From: DSAR01 sp034437315
Lineage (GTDB): Bacteria; Chloroflexota; Anaerolineae; B4-G1
Length of the DNA: 5,077 nt
Reading direction: 5' to 3'
NCBI GenBank assembly: GCA_034437315.1
Contig: DAOTUC010000119.1
Coordinates: forward strand, 1-5,077
Shown here: positions 1 to 5,077 of the stretch, piece after piece
Layout: each line of letters starts with the position of its first letter
How positions within the stretch are numbered: the first letter of the stretch is position 1
Notes under the pieces: model-generated
The model's database searches: none
The model's input: only the letters and a program-made list of their open reading frames with translations
What the model was told of the DNA's origin: nothing
Program-made: the position numbers and the translations under genes

Positions 1-95
1 GACCCTAAAGGTTTTGCTCAAGGCCGCGCAAACAACGTTTTTGCCTTAAACAATGACCTTTTTCCATCAAAACCAGCGCAAAAACCTTTAGGGTC
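1..95. repeat. 95-bp element with terminal inverted repeats (left copy)
   Basis: The segment opens with GACCCTAAAGGTTTT (1-15) and closes with the reverse complement of this (about 81-95). The pairing continues by a GC step after one extra T, giving an outer stem of about 17 bp. The interior has weaker self-complementarity, such as AAGGC at 20-24 with GCCTT at 43-47, or GCAAA at 28-32 with TTTGC at 40-44. There is no coding capacity. It looks like a small non-autonomous palindromic element of the MITE or REP type. I cannot assign it to a known family, and the flank before base 1 is not visible, so a target-site duplication cannot be tested. A TA dinucleotide follows at 96-97. Confidence 0.7.
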
Positions 96-126
96 TATGA
101 TGGGCCATGCGAAATCCTGAAGACCC
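1..126 (+). repeat. Left arm of a 126-bp perfect inverted repeat bracketing the window
   Basis: Bases 1-126 are identical to the reverse complement of 4952-5077; I compared them base by base and found no mismatch. Identity ends at 127 (G here, T in the reverse complement of the right arm at 4951). The arm has two parts. The outer part, 1-95, has its own inverted ends. The inner part, 96-126, contains an ATG at 107-109 followed by codons for RNPEDP, the same codons that begin the longest reading frame of the kinase at the other end. In the left arm that frame stops at 179-181 after 24 codons, so it is not a convincing gene. No transposase or integrase lies between the arms. Perfect identity means recent duplication, active homogenisation, or an assembly effect at a multicopy repeat. 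Confidence 0.93.
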
Positions 127-173
127 GACAATTATAGTCGTGGGCGCCAATTGCGCAATTGGTCATTCAGGAT
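114..173. repeat. Multi-stem palindromic structure spanning the left arm and unique DNA
   Basis: ATCCTGAAGACC at 114-125 pairs with GGTC-A-TTCAGGAT at 161-173, a 12-bp stem with one bulged A at 165. Within it lie a small hairpin, CGAC at 126-129 with GTCG at 137-140, and the 16-bp palindrome at 147-162, which competes with the outer stem for bases 161-162. Together they could fold as a three-way junction in RNA or a cruciform in DNA. It lies about 210 bp beyond the ychF stop codon and has no T-tract in either direction, so it does not look like a simple intrinsic terminator. The right arm ends at the base corresponding to 126 and lacks the partner strand, so only the left copy can form this structure. 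Confidence 0.6.
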
Positions 174-380
174 CGCTTTAGGGTGTTTCACTTATCAAAC
201 AACGCCTTTCACCGCGTAGTGTATGCAATCCAAAACTCTGACAAACGCGCCACCCTTTTTTCTTTCATCTCGCAATCGAAGCACATCAGGATAATAATGC
301 CCACAGGAGGATGGTTTTTGCCCGGGAAAGTGTGGTTTAGGCAATTTAGAACCCCTTGATTTTAACAGCTGTGTGCCCAA
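127..380. other. Intergenic region downstream of ychF, no gene seen
   Basis: This 254-bp stretch is visibly more AT-rich than the genes. Short open frames run on both strands, but none has a recognisable protein, a good ribosome binding site or an isolated coding signal. A further copy of the repeat-tip 9-mer CTTTAGGGT lies at 176-184. I found no hairpin followed by a T-run after the ychF stop codon, so the operon terminator is either factor-dependent or not recognisable by eye. Confidence 0.6.
147..162. repeat. 16-bp perfect palindrome CCAATTGCGCAATTGG
   Basis: The sequence is its own reverse complement over all 16 bases; the next bases outward (G146, T163) do not pair. As a hairpin it would give a 6-bp stem with a 4-base GCGC loop. 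It could be a dimeric-protein operator or a structural part of the surrounding repeat. Since it nests inside the larger stem at 114-173, the structural reading is simpler. No gene start lies close enough to make an operator role obvious. Confidence 0.6.
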
Positions 381-1499
381 TTATGGACTGAAACGAAACA
401 GGCAGACGTCCCCATCTTGAACGACGTAATCCCGCCCTTCGACGCGCAGAACACCCTTCTCCCGGGCGGCTGACCAGCTGCCCAACGCGATCAGCGTCTC
501 GCTGGGCACGACCTCGGCTCGGATAAAGCCCTGTTCCATCCGGGTGTGTACTTTGCCAGCCGCCTGGGGCGCCCGGGCGCCCCAGGGGATGGCCCAGGCC
601 CGTACCTCCTCGCCGCCGGTGATGGTGAAAAAGGTGATCAGGTCAAGCACTGCGTACCCGGCCCGGGCCAGCGCTTCCAGGCCCGACCGTGCCAAACCGA
701 CCTCGGCCCGGTAGGCGGCTGCCTCGTTGGGGGGCCACTCGCTCAAGTCGGATTCCAGCTGGGCGCACAGCACGACGAAGGCAGCGTCCTCCGTTTCCGC
801 CCGGCGTGCGACCGCCTCGGCTAACGGCCCGCCGTCTGGCAGGTCGCTTTCCCCCACGTTGGCCACGTAAATGCGCGGTTTGGCGGTGAGGAGGCTCATC
901 TTCTGGGTCAGCTGGGCGGCCATCGACCCAGGTTCCACCCAATCCGACGCCCGGTCCCCGGCCTGTAAGCGCGCTTGTAATGTCTCCAGCGCTTCCAGTT
1001 CAGCGGCGTATTCGCGGGGGTTCGACTTGGCTATTGAGCGGACCTTCTCCTGGCGTCGCTCCGTGACCTCCAGATCGGCCAGCGTCAATTCCAGGTCCAG
1101 CGCCTCGACGTCGCGCAGGGGATCCACCGATCCATCGACGTGGGCCACGTCGGGGTCCTCGAAACACCGGCAGACCAGGGCGACGGCGTCCACGGGGCGG
1201 ATGTGCCCCAGAAATTGATTGCCCAACCCCTCGCCCCGGTGCGCGCCCCGCACCAGGCCGGCGATGTCCACGAATTCGACCGTCGCCGGGGTCACTTTTT
1301 CTACTGGACGATCCCGGTTGGCGTTGACCATCGCTGCCAACCGGGTCAATCGCGCGTCGGGCGCGGGCACGATCCCGTGATTGGGCTCAATGGTGGTGAA
1401 AGGATAGGCGGCGACGGCGGCGCCGGCCTGGGTCAGCGCGTTGAATAGGGTGGACTTCCCCACGTTGGGCAGGCCTACGGTGCCGATTTTCAATGGCAT
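381..1499 (-). CDS. ychF: Redox-regulated ATPase/GTPase YchF (OLA1 family, Obg-related)
   Basis: This is a complete 372-residue protein, close to the roughly 363 residues usual for YchF. The G1 P-loop is GLPNVGKST (9-17), followed by the switch I region AAYPFTTIEPN (30-40) and G3 DIAGLVRGAHRGEGLGNQFL (78-97). The hydrophobic L82 after DxAG marks the HAS-NTPase class, in which the usual catalytic glutamine is replaced. The base-specificity motif is NVGE (214-217), the NxxE form that gives YchF/OLA1 proteins their preference for ATP over GTP. A helical, coiled-coil-like insert occupies about 128-200. The C-terminal TGS domain covers about 285-370, with EVRAWAIPWGARAPQAAGK and the family-typical ending DYVVQDGDVCLFRF. 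Family members are cytoplasmic and associate with ribosomes, with reported roles in translation and stress responses. It starts 10 bp after the kinase stop codon and is probably cotranscribed. All core motifs are intact. Confidence 0.97.
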   Translation of the reverse strand: MPLKIGTVGLPNVGKSTLFNALTQAGAAVAAYPFTTIEPNHGIVPAPDARLTRLAAMVNANRDRPVEKVTPATVEFVDIAGLVRGAHRGEGLGNQFLGHIRPVDAVALVCRCFEDPDVAHVDGSVDPLRDVEALDLELTLADLEVTERRQEKVRSIAKSNPREYAAELEALETLQARLQAGDRASDWVEPGSMAAQLTQKMSLLTAKPRIYVANVGESDLPDGGPLAEAVARRAETEDAAFVVLCAQLESDLSEWPPNEAAAYRAEVGLARSGLEALARAGYAVLDLITFFTITGGEEVRAWAIPWGARAPQAAGKVHTRMEQGFIRAEVVPSETLIALGSWSAAREKGVLRVEGRDYVVQDGDVCLFRFSP

Positions 1500-1504
1500 A
1501 GTCG

Positions 1505-1511
1505 CTTTCCT
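1505..1511 (-). promoter_or_regulatory. Ribosome binding site of ychF, overlapping the kinase stop codon
   Basis: On the minus strand AGGAAAG lies 5 bases before the ychF ATG (8 bases counted from the AGGA core). The kinase stop codon TAG (1512-1510) overlaps the start of this site. This supports the chosen ychF start and suggests coupled translation of the two genes from one mRNA. Confidence 0.75.
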
Positions 1512-4500
1512 ATTCCGAAATTTCTACGTCGTGCGCGTCAATGTCGCCGATGGGCAGGCTGATGTAAAAGGAGCTGCCCTGATCTAACACGCTATCGACC
1601 CATACTTTGCCGCCGTGTCGCTCGACGATCGATTTGACGATAGCCAACCCCAGGCCGGTGCCCCGTATGTCGGCTGTGTCGCGCCGCTTGACCCGGTAGA
1701 ATTTCTCGAATAGGCGCACTTGGTCGTCTGGCGCGATTCCGATGCCGGTATCGGAGACGCGCACGAGGGCGTGTTCGTCGCGAATCGTCAGGCCTACCGT
1801 CACTGCGCCCCCGCTGGACGTATATTTAATGGCGTTATCGACCAGATTGGTGACCGCTTGACGGAGCAGCGCCGCATCTCCCGATACGACTGCCATTCCT
1901 TCCGCCGGTTCCATGCGGAGTGTCAATCCCTTGGCCGCCGCTCTGGCGCGCATGCCATCGACCGCCTCGACGATGATCGCCCCCAGGTGGCAGATCCCGC
2001 GCTCAAGTCCCACGCCAGCCTCAATGCGCCCCAGGTCGAGCAAGTCGTCGATCAGATTGCTCATCTGGCCCACACCGTGGAGAATTTTTTCCACGTACTC
2101 CCGTTGTTTGTCGGAAAGATCGCCCACCATCGGCAACATCGTCGTGTAACCGCGCATAAAGGTCAGGGGCGCGCGCAAATCGTGCGAGACGGTCGCCACG
2201 AACTCCGATTTCATCTCGTCCAATTCTTTGAAGTAGGTGATGTCGCGCATCACAGCCACCCGCCCGATTCGCTCGCCGTCGGAGCTCAAGATAGTCGAGA
2301 CGCTGGCGTACAACGTGCGTCCGTCGGGCAGGGGGACTTCTTCGGTCAGCGCGGCGCTCTGGTCCATCGGTTCTGCAAAGATCCGCGCCAGCGCCGGGTC
2401 CAGATCGGCCTCGTCCACCCGATGGCCCGTCACAGCTTCAGACGAGATGTTAAACGCCCGTTCGGCCGCCGGGTTGGCTAACAGCAAGCAGTCATCCCGG
2501 TCGGTGACCAGGACTGCGTCGGTGGTGCTGGATAGGATGGCGGCCAATCGTCGCCGTCCGCCCTCGGCGGCCTGGAAAAGGCGGGCGTTTTCCACCAATA
2601 CGGCGGTCTGACTGGACAGTGTGGATAGCATATCGACTTGTGAGCCGTCGAAGCTTCGTTTCTCGCGGTATCCAACCCATATCACCGCCGGCACGCGATT
2701 CTTGGTGCGCACCGGCAGGACGATGGCTGCTTTGACTGGCTTATCGTCCAGATTCAGGGAGGCCAAGGACTCGACTGTCTCCAGGTCTTCTAAAATCAGG
2801 GGAAATTCGCTGTCTTTGGCTTGAAGGGCGAAGGAGCGGTCAAACGTTCCCCACCCTTCTCGCGGTTCGCCTCGGGCCATCACCATCTGCGGATCTCCGC
2901 TGGCCGACAGGAACACGATGCGAGCGACCTGCGCGTTGGTCGCCTTGATCGCTCCCTCCAGGATAAACGGCATACCTCTGGGCAATTCCAACGTCGCCGA
3001 TACGGCCTGGCTGATCTGGAGCAGCAAGGATAGATCCTCCAGGCGGTCTTTCAATCGCACCCGCATCCCCTCGAACGCATCGCCGACCCGGGCGACCTCG
3101 TCATCTCCCGGCACGTGGATGGTTTGCGTGAGATCCCCCTCGGCGATCCGGTCGGCGGCGGCGGCCAACTGCGTGAGGGGGCGGGTCACCAGGCTCGTGA
3201 CGAAGGGGATGACGGTGACGAGCACGCCGCCCAACACGAGTTGTAACATCAGGAGCGGGGTGGCGATCTGGGTCGCTTGCGCCAGGACGACTTCGTAAGG
3301 CAGGCGAACGACCACTGTCCATGGGTATCCCTCGACGGAGAGGTAGTAGACCAGTTCGCGCGTGTTGTCGCGCCGGTCCCGGCTTTCGTAGGCGCACCCG
3401 TTCAGGACAGTGGAGATACACGGGCGGTCTCGATCCAAATTCCACGGCACCAGGAGCATCTCCGGGTCTGAATGGGCGACGATGCGACCTTCGGCGTCGA
3501 CGAAGAAGCCCTCTCCGCGCGCGCGCGTCCATTGCAGGCCGCTTAACGCCCGGTTTAGAATTGGGTTGAAGGCCAGGCGGGTCCGTCCCAACAGGATGCC
3601 GTGTTGCTCGCCCGTCTCCTCGTTTTCCACCGGGGCCAGAAATGAGAGCAGCGCCTCTCCCCGGTTGGAGCGATGCACGGTGCTAATCTGGGGCGCGCTA
3701 TGCTCGCGCACCCGTTGCAAGAGCACGTTTTCTTGTGAGGTCAACTCCGGGTCGCCGCCGGAGGCGATCGGCGGGTACATCGCTCGCTGATTTCCGGCGT
3801 TGTCAAACAGGATCAGCTGGTCGAAAAAGGCCAAGGTGCGCAGGTTGCTCTGGAGAATTGTGTCCAAATCGGCTGCTTCCTCTTGCCACAACGTCTGGTC
3901 GTTGGCCAGGGCGGCGAGCAGACCCTGCCCGCTCTGGATAAAGTAGGGAACATCCTCGGAGGCGTTATTTGCATCTCGCGCCATCTCGTCAATGGCGTCG
4001 GCGATCGCGACCTGGAGGGTCGAGGCTGTCACGGCGTAGACCAGGGCAAAGGTCATCAACACGATCAATGGCACAAAGATGAAGAGCAACCGGCGGCTCA
4101 ACGTGCGGCTATAGGGGGGGTAACTTTTCGCCTCTTTGACGGGGCGGTATTGTGGGAATGCATAAATCGCTTGAACGATGAAGGAGGCCACGAGACCTTC
4201 GAGCAAGATGGGCGGCAGGTTGATGCCCGTCCACGTCACGGCGTGATCCAGTCCCGCCACGCCTACGCCGGCCGCCTGGACGAATACGGAGATCAGTTGA
4301 ATCAAAGAGGCCAGGATGACAGACAGAAAGCCAGCTACTACGGGCTGGCGCAGGATGAGGGGAAAGCGTCCCCGGTAATCTTGCCGCAGGAAGAAGCCGA
4401 AGAAGAAGCCCAAAAAAGCGAAGTAAAAGGGATCGAGCATCCCGCCGTTCGCCATGCCCACGCGGAGGACGCCGCAAACACCCCCGACGAGTATAGCCGG

Positions 4501-4833
4501 GCCGGCGCCCAACCAGGCGCTGGCGGCCAGGATAGGCAAAGCGCCCAACAACGGCGCCGAGGGATGAGTCGGTAGAACCGGCATTTGGGGGGGGGAGGGC
4601 AACGTCGTCCATAAGAAATTGATGACTAGAAGCTGATTGGTAAACAGGGGAGCGAGAAGAAGCCCGGCGAACAACAATAAACGGCGCCAATTAAATTGCA
4701 GAAAGTCCCGCCGGTAAGTCCAGAGCAGCCATAAGATAAGCAGCGTGTATGCCGCCAGCAGAATGTACTCTCGATTAGTCGGCTCAAGGAAGGCCAATCC
4801 TCTCCATGGCTTCCAAGGATCGAACCACCGCAT
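1510..4833 (-). CDS. Membrane sensor histidine kinase (multi-TM, Cache, HAMP, GAF, PAS, HisKA, HATPase)
   Basis: I give 1107 residues from the ATG at 4833. The frame stays open up to an ATG at 4971, and residue numbers here count from that upper ATG (the chosen start is M47). The ATG at 4833 has AGAAGG 9 bases upstream. The upper one has only a weak site and lies inside the inverted repeat. About eight hydrophobic segments follow at roughly 68-86, 97-121, 140-155, 157-173, 181-196, 209-234, 249-273 and 294-317. The GPAILVGGVCGVLRVG stretch (157-172) recalls the 5TM LytS-type receptor, a weak resemblance. An extracellular Cache-like region covers about 320-565 (VDAEGRIVAHSDPEML at 491-506), then a TM segment at 568-594. 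HAMP covers about 590-645 (GDDEVARVGDAF), GAF about 645-800 and PAS about 806-915. HisKA has SHDLRAP with phospho-acceptor H930. The ATPase domain has the N box (N1042, N1046), DTGIGI (1074-1079), FEKFYR and GTGLGL (1104-1109). There is no receiver domain and no response regulator nearby. The kinase core is certain; the input signal is unknown. Confidence 0.93.
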   Translation of the reverse strand: MRWFDPWKPWRGLAFLEPTNREYILLAAYTLLILWLLWTYRRDFLQFNWRRLLLFAGLLLAPLFTNQLLVINFLWTTLPSPPQMPVLPTHPSAPLLGALPILAASAWLGAGPAILVGGVCGVLRVGMANGGMLDPFYFAFLGFFFGFFLRQDYRGRFPLILRQPVVAGFLSVILASLIQLISVFVQAAGVGVAGLDHAVTWTGINLPPILLEGLVASFIVQAIYAFPQYRPVKEAKSYPPYSRTLSRRLLFIFVPLIVLMTFALVYAVTASTLQVAIADAIDEMARDANNASEDVPYFIQSGQGLLAALANDQTLWQEEAADLDTILQSNLRTLAFFDQLILFDNAGNQRAMYPPIASGGDPELTSQENVLLQRVREHSAPQISTVHRSNRGEALLSFLAPVENEETGEQHGILLGRTRLAFNPILNRALSGLQWTRARGEGFFVDAEGRIVAHSDPEMLLVPWNLDRDRPCISTVLNGCAYESRDRRDNTRELVYYLSVEGYPWTVVVRLPYEVVLAQATQIATPLLMLQLVLGGVLVTVIPFVTSLVTRPLTQLAAAADRIAEGDLTQTIHVPGDDEVARVGDAFEGMRVRLKDRLEDLSLLLQISQAVSATLELPRGMPFILEGAIKATNAQVARIVFLSASGDPQMVMARGEPREGWGTFDRSFALQAKDSEFPLILEDLETVESLASLNLDDKPVKAAIVLPVRTKNRVPAVIWVGYREKRSFDGSQVDMLSTLSSQTAVLVENARLFQAAEGGRRRLAAILSSTTDAVLVTDRDDCLLLANPAAERAFNISSEAVTGHRVDEADLDPALARIFAEPMDQSAALTEEVPLPDGRTLYASVSTILSSDGERIGRVAVMRDITYFKELDEMKSEFVATVSHDLRAPLTFMRGYTTMLPMVGDLSDKQREYVEKILHGVGQMSNLIDDLLDLGRIEAGVGLERGICHLGAIIVEAVDGMRARAAAKGLTLRMEPAEGMAVVSGDAALLRQAVTNLVDNAIKYTSSGGAVTVGLTIRDEHALVRVSDTGIGIAPDDQVRLFEKFYRVKRRDTADIRGTGLGLAIVKSIVERHGGKVWVDSVLDQGSSFYISLPIGDIDAHDVEISE

Positions 4834-4842
4834 ACGCCTGCC

Positions 4843-4848
4843 CCTTCT
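4843..4848 (-). promoter_or_regulatory. Ribosome binding site that decides the kinase start
   Basis: On the minus strand AGAAGG (within AGAAGGGG, 4848-4841) lies 9 bases before the ATG at 4833-4831. This fits the AGxAGG Shine-Dalgarno type at a normal distance. The higher ATG at 4971 is preceded by GATGGGCC directly against the start codon, which is much weaker. The protein from 4833 then begins with a short basic and aromatic N-terminus before the first membrane segment, a sensible layout for a membrane protein. Confidence 0.6.
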
Positions 4849-4885
4849 ATCGTTTTCCGCTATCTGCTCAATAAACCGGGGAGCG

Positions 4886-4922
4886 GGGTGTTTATGGGCG
4901 GCCAAGCCGCCCGCAAACACCC
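4886..4922 (-). promoter_or_regulatory. Strong stem-loop in the kinase leader
   Basis: On the plus strand the arms are GGGTGTTT (4886-4893) and GGGCGGC (4896-4902), a CAA loop, then GCCGCCC (4906-4912) and AAACACCC (4915-4922). The two stems of 8 and 7 bp are separated by a 2x2 step that gives one wobble pair and one mismatch. A further weak outer pairing GGGGA/TCCCC may extend it. No T-run follows on either strand, so it is not a standard intrinsic terminator. Its position about 53 bases before the kinase ATG allows a role in mRNA stability, translation control or protein binding, or it may be another intergenic palindromic repeat. Confidence 0.6.
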
Positions 4923-4951
4923 TATCTTCCCCGCCTTCCTTATTGATAAGA

Positions 4952-5077
4952 GGGTCTTCAGGATTTCGCATGGCCCATCATAGACCCTAAAGGTTTTTGC
5001 GCTGGTTTTGATGGAAAAAGGTCATTGTTTAAGGCAAAAACGTTGTTTGCGCGGCCTTGAGCAAAACCTTTAGGGTC
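4952..5077 (-). repeat. Right arm of the 126-bp perfect inverted repeat
   Basis: This is the exact reverse complement of 1-126. It lies upstream of the kinase operon. Read on the minus strand, its inner end carries ATG plus codons for RNPEDP (from 4971), which run in frame into the kinase. The unique sequence after the arm differs completely from that after the left arm. In particular it lacks the strand that would pair with ATCCTGAAGACC, so this arm looks like the shorter or truncated version of the repeat. Any promoter for the operon must lie within this arm, in the leader, or outside the window. Confidence 0.93.
4983..5077. repeat. 95-bp element with terminal inverted repeats (right copy)
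   Basis: It is identical to the left copy at 1-95 in reverse orientation, with GACCCTAAAGG tips facing outward at both ends and the same outer stem of about 17 bp. Two perfect copies within 5 kb suggest a family dispersed in this genome. The window ends exactly at the tip base, so the outer flank cannot be examined. Confidence 0.7.

Larger units (their letters stand above)
4834..4951 (-). other. Probable untranslated leader of the kinase-ychF operon
   Basis: These 118 bases separate the right inverted-repeat arm from the likely kinase start. The kinase frame happens to stay open through them, but the encoded residues (about 8-46) are hydrophilic and match no domain I recognise, and a strong hairpin occupies the middle. 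A short inverted pair, CTTAT/ATAAG, sits at 4939-4950. I found no convincing -35/-10 pair here, so the promoter may lie in or beyond the repeat. The alternative is that this is a real N-terminal extension started at 4971, or at the GTG at 4920-4918. Confidence 0.5.

Noticed and set aside
96..101. TATGAT as a -10 promoter box inside each repeat arm, with the ATG at 107 as a leaderless start
   Set aside because: No -35-like hexamer is present at the right distance, and a single near-match hexamer is common by chance.
1..126. Window ends as terminal repeats of a linear phage or plasmid, or of an insertion sequence
   Set aside because: The interior holds only housekeeping-type chromosomal genes, with no transposase, replication or capsid gene. 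The arm sequence matches no insertion-sequence ends that I recognise.
107..181. A 24-codon frame starting MRNPEDP in the left arm
   Set aside because: It starts with a weak ribosome binding site, runs through the palindromic structure, and shares its first seven codons with the other arm only because of the repeat. No sign of selection as protein is visible.
1..184. CRISPR array or tandem repeat
   Set aside because: The recurring 9-mer CTTTAGGGT is in mixed orientation and irregularly spaced, with no uniform repeat-spacer pattern.
159..380. Open frames of about 60 residues on both strands between the left arm and ychF
   Set aside because: They overlap each other, lack good starts and ribosome binding sites, and have no recognisable sequence. 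They fit chance openings in an intergenic region.
1720..2481. A plus-strand open frame of 253 codons inside the kinase gene, and a similar one of 230 codons at 3883-4575
   Set aside because: Both lie antisense to clear kinase domains in a GC-rich gene, where long shadow frames are expected. Their translations resemble no protein family.
4886..4922. The leader hairpin as an intrinsic terminator or attenuator
   Set aside because: No T-tract follows the stem on either strand, and no competing antiterminator or leader peptide could be identified.

Overview
The window looks like a bacterial chromosome fragment: dense coding, GC-rich genes with Shine-Dalgarno sites, and a bacterial-type multidomain histidine kinase. 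The protein architecture (multi-TM + Cache + HAMP + GAF + PAS kinase) and the palindrome-rich intergenic repeats would fit a member of Chloroflexota, but this is a guess from style. No marker gene in the window proves it.

Layout. Both genes are on the minus strand, so the transcription order runs from high to low coordinates. Positions 4952-5077 and 1-126 are exact reverse complements of each other, a 126-bp perfect inverted repeat that forms the two ends of the window. The outer 95 bp of each arm is itself an element with terminal inverted repeats (GACCCTAAAGGTTTT). Inside the right arm comes a 118-bp leader (4834-4951) with a strong hairpin. It is followed by a sensor histidine kinase of about 1107 residues (4833-1510), then after 10 bp by ychF (1499-381). 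A 254-bp non-coding stretch (127-380) leads into the left arm, and its outer part forms a compact multi-stem structure with the end of that arm.

Function. The kinase and ychF appear to form a two-gene operon: the ychF ribosome binding site overlaps the kinase stop codon. The kinase would sense an extracellular or membrane signal through a multi-TM N-terminal region and a Cache-like domain, and an intracellular signal through GAF and PAS domains. It would then autophosphorylate on a histidine. No response regulator is present in the window. YchF is a conserved, ribosome-associated P-loop ATPase/GTPase. Its placement behind a sensor kinase may be ordinary gene packing or a real link between signalling and translation.

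The most unusual feature is the bracketing of the operon by perfect inverted repeats. No transposase, recombinase or CRISPR array is present. Because the repeats coincide with the window ends, an assembly explanation has to be kept open.
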